The notes: a model not told the origin generated them from the letters alone. A stretch of 64,000 bases of DNA from Paenibacillus sp. Soil766 (GCF_001428105.1 NZ_LMSJ01000002.1:3163-67162), one strand, 5' to 3'. Positions 8,931-16,788 are shown, counted from the stretch's first letter. Made by a program: numbers and translations.

Positions 8931-8966
8931 ATAAGGAGCCAAGCTCAGTGAGCTATGGCTCCTTAT
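8931..8966 (+). terminator. Hairpin after the solute-binding protein gene
   Basis: A near-perfect hairpin: ATAAGGAGCCA (8931-8941) pairs with TGGCTCCTTAT (8956-8966) and the inner AGCTC pairs with GAGCT. There is no T-run, so it may act as an mRNA 3' stabiliser or an atypical terminator. Confidence 0.6.
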
Positions 8967-8991
8967 ATTCGTTCTTACCATGTATGACTAA

Positions 8992-9102
8992 TTACCAAAC
9001 AAAAGTCATTGTTACGATAACAAGCAAAACGAAGAGAACAAGAACAACAGCAGCGGACGACGTTCCACCATAACCTGCACCAGTACCTACAGCAACACCC
9101 AT
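8992..9102 (-). CDS. YjcZ-family sporulation miniprotein (36 aa)
   Basis: A 36-residue protein with a Gly/Ala/Val-rich N-terminus (MGVAVGTGAGYGG) followed by one hydrophobic helix (AAVVLVLFVLLVIV) and the ending TFVW. This is the YjcZ/YhcZ-type layout found in many spore formers and thought to be spore-associated. A strong RBS GGGAGGTGA lies 5 nt before ATG 9102. It is shorter than standard gene-finding cut-offs. A second member is at 20654-20758. Its detailed function is unknown. Confidence 0.8.
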   Translation of the reverse strand: MGVAVGTGAGYGGTSSAAVVLVLFVLLVIVTMTFVW

Positions 9103-9146
9103 TTATGTCACCTCCCATCTCTAGGAATGCTCTTCCGCAGTAGCGA

Positions 9147-9332
9147 ATGAGAGACAATACTATCCTATGGAGAGATGTCACGATTTGCTTGGGTGTTTCG
9201 CCTAAATCTATAGGGACAATAACGACTTTTAGGCAAGAGCCTGTTTTTGGAAAAAGGTGGCGAGAAGTTGAACAAGTGACAGTAGCCTTCCATATGGTAG
9301 AAAAAGAACGTAATGCCATTGCGGAGGTGTAA
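9147..9332 (+). CDS. Possible small protein (61 aa), unrecognised
   Basis: An open frame of 61 codons between the divergent YjcZ gene and the methyltransferase. No clear RBS precedes ATG 9147, and I see no known motif. Its stop codon (9330-9332) lies next to GGAGG at 9323-9327, which could serve the methyltransferase, so translational coupling is possible. It could equally be non-coding leader sequence. Confidence 0.3.
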   Translation: MRDNTILWRDVTICLGVSPKSIGTITTFRQEPVFGKRWREVEQVTVAFHMVEKERNAIAEV

Positions 9333-9346
9333 GGGCTATCGATTAC

Positions 9347-10063
9347 TTGGATATGTTAGCGAAGCTGGGGATAGGAAATGCACATCCCGGGGGATTTGGA
9401 GAGACCATCGAGCAATTGAAAAAATATCCGATCGACAAAGGGAAAAAGGTGCTGGAGGTAGGCTGCGGAACAGGTAGAACGGCCTGTTATTTGGCAGAGC
9501 AAGGATGTGAGGTTACTGCCATCGATATACGTCCGGAAATGATTAATAAATCAAAGATTCGTGCGGAGAAACAGGGAGCCCAGGTAAATTTCCTAATTGG
9601 GGATGTCTGTCAGCTGCCGTTCGAGGCGAATACTTTCGATGTTGTGATGGTGGAGTCTGTCACGAACTTCGCAGACGCTCAGAAAGCTGTATCGGAGTAC
9701 TATCGGGTATTAAAACCAGAAGGAAAGCTATATGACCGAGAAGTGATTAAAGTAAAAGATATGACAGCTGGCATTCATAGGGCGCTTTGCAGCTTCTATG
9801 GGGTGAGTAAGATTTATAAACTGGAAGAGTGGCAAGATCTGCTGGAGAGCAATAAATTCACTACCGTTACCTCGACAGGCATCCACCCCTTCCCATTGAC
9901 AATGTTCGAAGATCAGGTTCAGCATCCAGATCCTGTTCATTTATCTGATCGGCAATCCTTCATGGATCCCCGCGTATGGCAGATAACAGCCCGGTACGAT
10001 GAGCTGGTCAGCAAGTATCATCCTTATATGGGCTACACCTTAATGATTGGCTCCAAGGACTAA
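9347..10063 (+). CDS. Class I SAM-dependent methyltransferase
   Basis: UbiE/Methyltransf_11-type protein of about 238 residues. Motif I is VLEVGCGTGRTACYLA near residue 33, the acidic end of beta-2 is AIDIRPEM, and motif post-I lies around GDVCQLPF and FDVVMVES. The substrate cannot be predicted. The start is uncertain: TTG 9347 is used here, but the good SD at 9323-9327 is about 19 nt away. An upstream non-AUG start (for example ATC at 9338) is possible, since the frame stays open to 9326. No functional link to its neighbours is evident. Confidence 0.8.
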   Translation: MDMLAKLGIGNAHPGGFGETIEQLKKYPIDKGKKVLEVGCGTGRTACYLAEQGCEVTAIDIRPEMINKSKIRAEKQGAQVNFLIGDVCQLPFEANTFDVVMVESVTNFADAQKAVSEYYRVLKPEGKLYDREVIKVKDMTAGIHRALCSFYGVSKIYKLEEWQDLLESNKFTTVTSTGIHPFPLTMFEDQVQHPDPVHLSDRQSFMDPRVWQITARYDELVSKYHPYMGYTLMIGSKD

Positions 10064-10140
10064 GGATACAATAAGAAGCAGGATAATGATTCCTTCATGG
10101 CGAAGCATATGAGAAAGATTATCATTGGAGGCTGCTTCTG

Positions 10141-11355
10141 TTGAATGTAGACGTTATTACAGAACGAATTTCGAACCGTAAGGCTAAGGAAGTTTACGAG
10201 CTGATTACACGTCAAACGACGGTATCGAAAATAGATTTATTAGACCAAAGCGGTATGACGGTCTCGACGTTAACACGACTTCTAGAGGAGTTAACAAGTC
10301 AGGGACTCATAATGGAATCTGGCTTTGGTGCATCTACGGGCGGGCGTAGGCCGATTTTATATGAGAAGAATCCGGCCTATGCTTATATATTTGGTTTGGA
10401 AATCTCGAGAACACTGTCCAAGCTGGTACTTGTAGATTTAGGGATGAACAAGCTGGAAACGAAGAGTTGGGCGATGACAGAAGTTATGACTCCGGAAATA
10501 TTAGTTCCCCTCATAATCAAGGAAGCGCAGCACATGCTAGTTCACCATGGCATCGAAGCTTCACAGGTGTTGGGTATTGGGATTGGCGCAGTAGGACCCG
10601 TAGACCGATTGTCCGGGGTTATTCTGGAGCCCTCCTATTTCCCTGCGAATGGCTGGAGGCATGTAGAGATTTGTAAATGGTTAAGTGAAGCACTGCAAAT
10701 CCCAGCGCTGCTTGATAATGGAGCGAACACGGCGATTCTGGCAGAATCCTGGCATCAACGGACGCAGAGCTTTAAGCATCTCCTTTATATTCATGCAGGG
10801 GTAGGCTTGCGTTCCTCGATGGTATCAGAAGGCAAGGTCATCTATGGGGCGGTCGATATGGAAGGCTCTGTGGGGCAAATGATTATTCAAACGGATGGTG
10901 TTGCCCATCGTAATCAAGCTGGCAATTATGGCGCATTGGAATCGTACGCTTCACTGTATGCGATAGAGAAGGCTGCAAAATCTGCCTTGAAGCAAGGGAA
11001 ATCCACTGTGTTAGTACATATGGTTGAGGATCCAGAATTGGTTACTTACCAGCATATTATGGAGGCGCTCCAACAAAATGATCCCCTAGCCGTGGAGATC
11101 GTGACGGAGGCTGCGACCTATTTCGGGATCGGCCTGGCGAATTTATTAAATATTTTGCACCCGGAGAAAGTGATTATCGGGGGACCATTGATAACAGGCG
11201 GGGAGTTGTTCTTTCAAACAGCAACACAGGTTGCGATTCGCAAGACTTATTATTACCCCGCCTATCAGGTTATTTTTAGCAGAGGACAGCTTGGTGATGA
11301 AGCATTAGCCGTTGGAGCTGCCGTGATGGTCATGAATCAGTTGGTTAAAGCTTAG
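10141..11355 (+). CDS. ROK-family transcriptional regulator (NagC/XylR type)
   Basis: An N-terminal winged helix-turn-helix (about residues 10-65) followed by a ROK domain. The site usually written NDAN, holding the catalytic Asp of ROK kinases, reads NGAN here (LLDNGANTAILAE). The Cys-rich zinc motif is also absent: GNYGALES stands where C-x-CG-x-x-GC-x-E is expected. It is therefore probably a sugar-responsive repressor with no kinase activity. TTG start with GGAGG 9 nt upstream. No sugar genes lie directly adjacent, so its targets are unknown. Confidence 0.88.
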   Translation: MNVDVITERISNRKAKEVYELITRQTTVSKIDLLDQSGMTVSTLTRLLEELTSQGLIMESGFGASTGGRRPILYEKNPAYAYIFGLEISRTLSKLVLVDLGMNKLETKSWAMTEVMTPEILVPLIIKEAQHMLVHHGIEASQVLGIGIGAVGPVDRLSGVILEPSYFPANGWRHVEICKWLSEALQIPALLDNGANTAILAESWHQRTQSFKHLLYIHAGVGLRSSMVSEGKVIYGAVDMEGSVGQMIIQTDGVAHRNQAGNYGALESYASLYAIEKAAKSALKQGKSTVLVHMVEDPELVTYQHIMEALQQNDPLAVEIVTEAATYFGIGLANLLNILHPEKVIIGGPLITGGELFFQTATQVAIRKTYYYPAYQVIFSRGQLGDEALAVGAAVMVMNQLVKA

Positions 11356-11362
11356 CTTTCAT

Positions 11363-12184
11363 TCAGGAAGGTGAGTGATAGTCCATTGATTTAAGTGAAA
11401 CTTCCTTCAGAAAAGCAAGAACTAATTCGTTGAAGGATTCTGGTTTCTCCATTGGTGTTAAGTGGGAAGCAGAAGGAATGACGTGAAAACGAGCGCCTGG
11501 AATATGATCAGCCATTGACTTCATAACATCTGGCGGTGCGATTGCATCCTGTTCGCCAGCGATGACGAGGGTTGGCACAGAAATGGTAGGCAGAAGGTCC
11601 GCCGAGTTCTCACGGAACGCCATCGCAATACTGGCATGGACAAGGCCTTCGGCTGGCATGCTGTCCATGATGAGCTTGAGGTTATCAATCAGTTGTGGTT
11701 GTTCTTGTAAGGTCGATGGAGTGACTAGCTTAGGGAGCATGGCATCTCGAGCTGCCGCGGCTCCCTTGTCATACAGCGAGACAGCCATGTTCATGCGATT
11801 TTTTCGTCCTTCTTGGCCATCGGGCTCGGGGCGTGTATTGGCTAGAATCAACGCAGAGAATCGTTCAGGCGCAAGACGCAATAGAGCAAAAGCGACATAG
11901 CCACCCATGGAGAATCCTCCGATGGTGGCTTTTTCTATGCCTAGTTCATCCATTAAAGCGAGAATATCCTGCGCATAGTGAGCGAGTGACATTGGTGTAA
12001 CTGGCACATCGGATTGCCCCATGCCACGGAAATCAGGTGCAAGAACGCGGTAGTTTGCGGACAAAGTCGCAATTTGTGAATGCCACATCCGATGATCCAA
12101 AGGAAAGCCGTGAAGGAGGATAATAGGAGCTCCTTGACCTTGATCTTGAACGAATAATTCGGTACCGTTTACGTGTTTTTTCAT
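11363..12184 (-). CDS. Alpha/beta-fold hydrolase
   Basis: 273 residues with a complete catalytic triad: nucleophile Ser92 in GFSMGG, Asp213 in AGEQDAI and His240 in SASHLTPMEKPE. The oxyanion region HGFPLDHRMW is near residue 25. This matches the general esterase / 3-oxoadipate enol-lactonase-like branch, but the natural substrate is unknown. RBS GGAGGGTGA precedes ATG 12184. It is convergent with the ROK regulator, with 7 nt between the stop codons, and no terminator is visible there. Confidence 0.9.
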   Translation of the reverse strand: MKKHVNGTELFVQDQGQGAPIILLHGFPLDHRMWHSQIATLSANYRVLAPDFRGMGQSDVPVTPMSLAHYAQDILALMDELGIEKATIGGFSMGGYVAFALLRLAPERFSALILANTRPEPDGQEGRKNRMNMAVSLYDKGAAAARDAMLPKLVTPSTLQEQPQLIDNLKLIMDSMPAEGLVHASIAMAFRENSADLLPTISVPTLVIAGEQDAIAPPDVMKSMADHIPGARFHVIPSASHLTPMEKPESFNELVLAFLKEVSLKSMDYHSPS

Positions 12185-12368
12185 TGTTTTTCACCCTCCA
12201 ATAACCTGTTTGTGAAAAAAATAGCGAAAAAGTTATGTCTTCATACTTTCATTATGGTTAACTCATACTTACTTAACATTTCATTGCTATTCTCTGATTA
12301 TACCTATAGTACTTCACCAAGAACAAGCAAAATGAAACATTCATATTCACGAAACGGGGTTTATTGTT

Positions 12369-12752
12369 ATGACTAAAAAACCATGGTCCACCCAAGAGCT
12401 GGACAAACTAATTCGCCTTTCCTCAGAGTGTCCGCCAGTTGTCATTGCTAGAGAATTATCTCGTCCTGTCACATCTGTTCGCAAAAAAATGCGTGAAATG
12501 GGTGTCAGCTATGTCTCGGGTGAGCAGTGGAAAAAAAGTCAAATTCAGTACCTCATTTCAGATGAAGGCACTTCCTACAAAAACAACCATAAGTTAAACC
12601 AAGAATCGAATGAAGATGGATTTGAATCGCCTGTTCTAGATGAGTTCTGGACTACCCTTGTGAAAATGGCTCGTGTAGCTAAAAAGAGGGGGAAACGGGT
12701 CGATGTCCTATCGTTTATCGATACATACCGCAAGATTCGTATTGGCGGCTAA
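12369..12752 (+). CDS. Small SANT/Myb-like DNA-binding protein, hypothetical
   Basis: 127 residues. Residues 5-45 (PWSTQELDKLIRL, then IARELSRPVTSVRKKMREMG) resemble a single SANT/Myb-like or GcrA-like helix-turn-helix in which a Trp opens helix 1. The middle is polar and probably disordered. The C-terminus is a basic helix (KMARVAKKRGKRVDVLSF). A modest RBS (ACGGGG) precedes ATG. It is a single gene with no partner. A DNA-binding role is likely from the fold pattern; the target is unknown. Confidence 0.65.
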   Translation: MTKKPWSTQELDKLIRLSSECPPVVIARELSRPVTSVRKKMREMGVSYVSGEQWKKSQIQYLISDEGTSYKNNHKLNQESNEDGFESPVLDEFWTTLVKMARVAKKRGKRVDVLSFIDTYRKIRIGG

Positions 12753-12842
12753 TTTCAACAATATAAACGTATGAAGGTGAAATCCGTTGCGACGCGATTT
12801 GACCTTTTTCTTTTGCTTAAAAGGCATGATGTTCAACCTATT

Positions 12843-12859
12843 TGTAAGAGATCTGTAAG
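12843..12859 (+). promoter_or_regulatory. Direct repeat TGTAAG-N5-TGTAAG, likely response-regulator site
   Basis: Two TGTAAG half-sites at 12843 and 12854, an 11-bp period, lie just upstream of the -35 zone of a probable promoter (-10 TATACT at 12882-12887) for the two-component genes. The same array with the same spacing recurs at 14750-14766. Direct repeats with a 10-11 bp period are the usual target of OmpR-family regulators. Confidence 0.6.
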
Positions 12860-12922
12860 CTTTGAGCTCCCAATTATGAGGTATACTTAAAATTAGTAAA
12901 GATCGTTAGGGGAGATTAAAGG

Positions 12923-13642
12923 ATGAATTCACTCATTCTCGTTGTTGATGATGAGACTAATATAACCGATGTATGCTCCGTTTATTTGAAACGCGAAGGC
13001 TATCAAGTAATGACAGCAGAAGGCGGCGAAGAGGCTCTTCGATTATGGAGGCAGCATAATCCGCAGCTAATCGTGTTAGATCTTATGATGCCTGGTACGA
13101 CTGGTTGGCAGGTATGTGAAGAAATTCGCAATGAGCAGGATGTACCCATTATTATGCTAACGGCGAGAGGGGACGAAATGGATCGCTTGATGGGGTTAAC
13201 AATGGGAGCAGATGATTACATGACGAAACCGTTTTCGCCTCGTGAGCTAGTGCTGCGCGTGAAGGCAATCTTACGCAGGCAACAGCGCAATCAAGTGGTG
13301 TTGCCAGAGACTGCGGAAGTGATCCCTTCGCATATTATGAGATTTCCAGGTCTCGAGCTCAATGTCCTACACCGCAGTGTGCGTGTGAATGAGAAGGAAA
13401 TCGAATTGACCGTGAAGGAGTTTGAGTTGCTGCATTTATTCGCCAGACATCCAGAGCAAGTCTTCTCGCGAAATCAACTCCTTAATAAAGTGTGGGATGT
13501 AGATTATTATGGCGATACCACAACGGTCACTGTTCACATTCGCAGACTAAGGGAGAAAATAGAAGCGAACCCGTCACAACCACGATTTATTAAGACCGTA
13601 TGGGGAATCGGCTATAAATTCGAGGGTAGGGAGCCATCATGA
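12923..13642 (+). CDS. OmpR-family response regulator
   Basis: 239 residues. The receiver domain carries the acidic pair VVDDET, phospho-acceptor Asp53 in LDLMMPG, and the conserved Thr and Lys (LTARG, TKPF). The C-terminal winged helix (about 140-232) ends in IKTVWGIGYKF, typical of PhoB/OmpR proteins. The start ATG follows AGGGGAG. The 3' end overlaps the kinase start by ATGA. The TGTAAG direct repeats before this gene and before the stalk-protein gene suggest autoregulation and control of that gene. Confidence 0.95.
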   Translation: MNSLILVVDDETNITDVCSVYLKREGYQVMTAEGGEEALRLWRQHNPQLIVLDLMMPGTTGWQVCEEIRNEQDVPIIMLTARGDEMDRLMGLTMGADDYMTKPFSPRELVLRVKAILRRQQRNQVVLPETAEVIPSHIMRFPGLELNVLHRSVRVNEKEIELTVKEFELLHLFARHPEQVFSRNQLLNKVWDVDYYGDTTTVTVHIRRLREKIEANPSQPRFIKTVWGIGYKFEGREPS

Positions 13643-14688
13643 AGCTTCGATTATATCTGCTTATCGCAAGTGGCGTAAGCACAGGAATGATCCTGCTTAG
13701 CTTATTTATATGCTACAGGTACATGCTGTTGAATTGGAAAGATGTTGTGCTTTTATCAAACGTAACGGTGGGCGCGGCTGGCGTCTCCATGCTCATTCAT
13801 TTTGTCATGACGAGACCCTTGGAGAAAGCGATTAAAGCTATTACACAGGAAACAACACACATTGCGGAAGGGGATTTTAAAGGTAAAGTACCGCTAATTG
13901 GTCCCTTAGAATACCATAGGCTAGCAGAACAATTCAATCAGATGACAGCCAAATTAAACGATAGTTTCGGTAAAATTCGGTCTGCAGAAGCCTCCCGCAA
14001 AGAGCTTGTAGCCCATGTTTCACATGATTTGCGTACCCCGATGGCGTCTATTCAAGCCTTTGTTGAAGCCTTGCAGGATGATGTGATTGCAGATAAGCCG
14101 ACTTTCGAGCGGTATTTGCAAACGATTCGGCTGGAAACGGGAAGATTAGATGCGCTGATTCAAGAATTGTTTAAGTTATCACAGCTAGATGCAGGTGGCA
14201 CGGAGTTCGCTCCTGAGCTATACCACGTGGATCATTTTCTCGTGGATGGGTTACAAAGTTTGGCTTTTCAGTTAGAGGAAAAAGAATTGCAGGTTGAAGT
14301 TGATCTGCCTGAGCGATTGCCGCCAGTTGCCATCATGCCGCAGGAACTGAAGCGAGTGTTTGCCAATATTATGGACAATGCGATTCGGCATTCGCCTATT
14401 GGCGGAACGATAGATATTCGGGCAGAGCAAGTCACAGAGCAGTTCGTAAAGCTGTCTATTACAGATCAAGGACTAGGTATTAGGGAAGAAGACCAAGAGC
14501 GTATCTTTGATCGGTTCTATCGCTCAGATCCATCTCGAACAAGATCAAGCGGAGGTGCTGGTCTTGGCTTGGCCATTGCTAAATCGATTGTTGAACTGCA
14601 TGGAGGTACAATTGGCGTTGAGCGAAATAAAGCGACAGGCAGGAGCGGGAGTCAGTTCTGGTTTACGCTGCCAGTCCATGTTGCATAG
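13639..14688 (+). CDS. HAMP-domain sensor histidine kinase
   Basis: 349 residues: two transmembrane helices (about 5-28 and 36-57) with almost no extracellular loop, HAMP (58-112), HisKA with phospho-acceptor His129 in VSHDLRTP, and HATPase_c (MDNAIRHSP, DQGLGI, GAGLGLAIAK). The tiny loop makes it an intramembrane-sensing kinase, a class often used for cell-envelope stress, in contrast to periplasmic ligand sensors. It is coupled to the upstream regulator by the ATGA overlap. Confidence 0.94.
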   Translation: MKLRLYLLIASGVSTGMILLSLFICYRYMLLNWKDVVLLSNVTVGAAGVSMLIHFVMTRPLEKAIKAITQETTHIAEGDFKGKVPLIGPLEYHRLAEQFNQMTAKLNDSFGKIRSAEASRKELVAHVSHDLRTPMASIQAFVEALQDDVIADKPTFERYLQTIRLETGRLDALIQELFKLSQLDAGGTEFAPELYHVDHFLVDGLQSLAFQLEEKELQVEVDLPERLPPVAIMPQELKRVFANIMDNAIRHSPIGGTIDIRAEQVTEQFVKLSITDQGLGIREEDQERIFDRFYRSDPSRTRSSGGAGLGLAIAKSIVELHGGTIGVERNKATGRSGSQFWFTLPVHVA

Positions 14689-14704
14689 TGTATGTGTTCG
14701 AAGA

Positions 14705-14741
14705 AGTCTGGCATGTAACAAGATGCTGGGCTTTTTTTTGT
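14705..14741 (+). terminator. Terminator after the two-component genes
   Basis: AGTCTGGCAT pairs with ATGCTGGGCT (with G-T pairs), followed by eight T. It separates the kinase from the TGTAAG-controlled stalk-protein gene. Confidence 0.8.
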
Positions 14742-14749
14742 TAGGCTTC

Positions 14750-14766
14750 TGTAAGTGTTTTGTAAG
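14750..14766 (+). promoter_or_regulatory. Second TGTAAG-N5-TGTAAG direct repeat
   Basis: Half-sites at 14750 and 14761 with the same 5-nt spacer as the repeat at 12843. It lies about 85 nt before the Met-rich stalk-protein gene. I infer that the OmpR-type regulator at 12923 binds here. Confidence 0.6.
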
Positions 14767-14851
14767 ATTATCGTTAGAGCTTGGTAAGCATGGCACTGTA
14801 AATTAGGTAATGTGAAGCGAACATACAATAGAAGTGAAAGGAATGAATGCG

Positions 14852-15316
14852 ATGAATTCGAAAATGAATGTGCGTATGTCATGGAGAAAAGCTCTGATTG
14901 TGGGGGCAGTTGCCTGTACGCTGGCACTGCCGACATTCGCGAGTGCCGAGGAAATGATGGCAAAGTCTTATGATTATACAGGTATCCAAACGATGATGAA
15001 AGACGGTACGGAGTTGGTCCCCTTGCGCCAAGTTGCGGAATCATTAGGCTTCAAAGTGACTTGGCAAGATGATACACGTACGATTGTTTTTGCGAAGATG
15101 GGTGATAAGGGCATGATGGAAGACAAGATGATGGATGATAAAGAGAAAATGGATGACAAGAGCATGATGATGATGGGACACACATTCAGTATTCAGATTG
15201 ATAGTACAAAGATCACCGCGGATGGTAAGGATGGCATGTTAATGTATAGTCCGATGCTAATTGACAGTATGACCTATGTTCCGAAGTCGTTTGTTGAAAT
15301 GTACTTATTGAAATAA
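14852..15316 (+). CDS. Secreted stalk-domain protein with Met/Asp-rich insert
   Basis: About 154 residues with a signal peptide (basic start, hydrophobic core, FASAEE cleavage region). A copper-amine-oxidase N-terminal (stalk) fold follows, visible as TELVPLRQVAESLGFKVTW and, at the end, MTYVPKSFVEMYL. In the middle, a stretch of about 28 residues contains 12 Met and many Asp/Lys plus a His (GMMEDKMMDDKEK, SMMMMGH). Such a segment could bind Cu(I) or another soft metal, but this is inference. ATG 14852 was chosen because AAAGGA lies 9 nt upstream. The TGTAAG repeat places it under the neighbouring two-component system. Confidence 0.8.
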   Translation: MNSKMNVRMSWRKALIVGAVACTLALPTFASAEEMMAKSYDYTGIQTMMKDGTELVPLRQVAESLGFKVTWQDDTRTIVFAKMGDKGMMEDKMMDDKEKMDDKSMMMMGHTFSIQIDSTKITADGKDGMLMYSPMLIDSMTYVPKSFVEMYLLK

Positions 15317-15381
15317 GTAAAATGAATGGAAGGAGTCTGCCTATTGGGTAGGCTCTTTTGCACTTATGAAGGTAAAAAAGT

Positions 15382-15411
15382 AGGCCTAGCTGCTAATTGT
15401 AAGCCTTTTTT
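15382..15411 (+). terminator. Weak terminator-like element
   Basis: AGGC with GCCT (plus a partly paired inner region) and a run of T follow the stalk-protein gene. The stem is short, so confidence is low. Confidence 0.35.
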
Positions 15412-15459
15412 AATATTTATACGTTATGATAGATGTATTAGGATGAACGCATAAAGGAT

Positions 15460-16788
15460 GTGGCAAAGGTGGAGTCAAAAAGAGGCTGGCTCAAGCAGTC
15501 GTTCGGTAAGCGATTAAATGCTATTCATAGCTGGAATGCTTGGATTCTGGTGCTTCTGACTGTGACCGGAATTGTGCTCAGTATTGGCGCAATTCGAGGG
15601 GATCTCGGTGCTTTTCGCGTAACACTGAAGCAGCTTCACATTTACTTGGGAGTAGCCTCTGTGCTGCTCATGATTCTGTACGCGCCAATGATCCGCAAGC
15701 ATTGGCGGCAAATTCGAGCGCGGCGCAACCAACGCGCGAATTTGGTGTTCGTTCTCGCGCTCCTGATCGGCTGGGCCGTATCAGGCGTGATCCTGTGGCA
15801 GTTCCGGCACATGCCACCGGCCCTGAACAACGCGGCACTCCTCGTGCATGACCTGCTCACCTGGGTCGGAGTGCCGTATGCCGTGTACCATGCCATCTCT
15901 CGCAGCAGATGGCTCAAGCACCAACAGCGGCTCGAGCAAGCCGCTGCAAGGCCGCCTGCTGCCGCGAGCGTCGCAGCGGCAGACATAGCCCCTGCGGCGT
16001 CCGAGGACGCCGCCGCAGGGCGCACAGCAGCGCAGGCGGTCATCGCCACGCTGAAGGAATCGCCGATCACACGTGCCTCCTTCCTGCGACTCGTCGCAGG
16101 GGTGGTGCTCGTGATCGCGGTCGGCCCCGCCTTTTATCGCTGGATAAAAGGCGCCTTCGATACCGGCGGGTCGTCGACCGCCGAGTATGTGGCCAGCGAC
16201 GGCAACCGCATGCTGCCGCCGCCAGAGCCGTTGCCCGACTCCGCCGCTGTTGTAGGCGGAGGGGCCAAAGGGAATTTCCGCATCTATACGGTGACGGAAA
16301 TACCAACGTTCTCCTCGGATACCTGGAAATTCGCGATATCCGGTCTCGTGGATAAACCCAATGCGTGGAGCTGGGAACAGTTCCTGCAGATGAAACGCAC
16401 GGTTCAAGTGAGTGATTTTCACTGTGTGACGGGATGGTCCGTCTACCAATGTACGTGGGAAGGTATCCCGCTTAAGCAGCTATTAGCGGCGGCGGGGGTT
16501 CAAGCATCAGCAAAATATGTGAAATTTTATTCAGGTGATAAGGTTTATACGGATGCACTCTCCTTGAGTCAGGCAAACGGGGATGACATTATGGTCGCTG
16601 TCTTGATGGACGGTAAGCCGATTCCTCAGCAATTAGGCGGACCTGTGCGACTGATCGTGCCTCAGATGTACGCCTATAAATCAGTGAAATGGCTGCAAGG
16701 CATCGAATTAATTGAGAAAGAGCATATGGGGTATTGGGAAGTGCGGGGCTATGATAACGATGCTTGGGTCGGTAAATCAAACGCCTAA
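15460..16788 (+). CDS. Membrane cytochrome b-like / molybdopterin oxidoreductase fusion
   Basis: 442 residues in two halves. The N-terminal half (about 1-150) has about four transmembrane helices with several His residues near the ends, like cytochrome b561/ferric-reductase-type membrane subunits. An Ala-rich linker and another hydrophobic segment follow. The C-terminal half (about 270-440) has the sulfite-oxidase/YedY fold with the expected molybdenum ligand Cys322 in FHCVTGWS. In many bacteria these are separate proteins (as in MsrP and MsrQ); here they form one chain. It is followed by Moco genes, consistent with Moco dependence. GTG 15460 is used; GTG 15469 fits AAAGGA better and is possible. 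The linker is strongly GC-rich. Confidence 0.88.
   Translation: MAKVESKRGWLKQSFGKRLNAIHSWNAWILVLLTVTGIVLSIGAIRGDLGAFRVTLKQLHIYLGVASVLLMILYAPMIRKHWRQIRARRNQRANLVFVLALLIGWAVSGVILWQFRHMPPALNNAALLVHDLLTWVGVPYAVYHAISRSRWLKHQQRLEQAAARPPAAASVAAADIAPAASEDAAAGRTAAQAVIATLKESPITRASFLRLVAGVVLVIAVGPAFYRWIKGAFDTGGSSTAEYVASDGNRMLPPPEPLPDSAAVVGGGAKGNFRIYTVTEIPTFSSDTWKFAISGLVDKPNAWSWEQFLQMKRTVQVSDFHCVTGWSVYQCTWEGIPLKQLLAAAGVQASAKYVKFYSGDKVYTDALSLSQANGDDIMVAVLMDGKPIPQQLGGPVRLIVPQMYAYKSVKWLQGIELIEKEHMGYWEVRGYDNDAWVGKSNA
15990..16020 (+). repeat. GC-rich imperfect palindrome inside the linker
   Basis: CCCTGCGGCGTCC (15990-16002) is the reverse complement of 16005-16020 apart from a 3-nt bulge. It lies in frame, encodes an Ala-rich linker, and falls in the most GC-rich part of the gene (47 of 60 bases in 15961-16020 are G or C). 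Confidence 0.6.

Noticed and set aside
12173..12376. 67-codon frame upstream of the SANT-like gene
   Set aside because: No RBS, AT-rich composition, begins inside the start of the divergent hydrolase gene; more likely promoter sequence.
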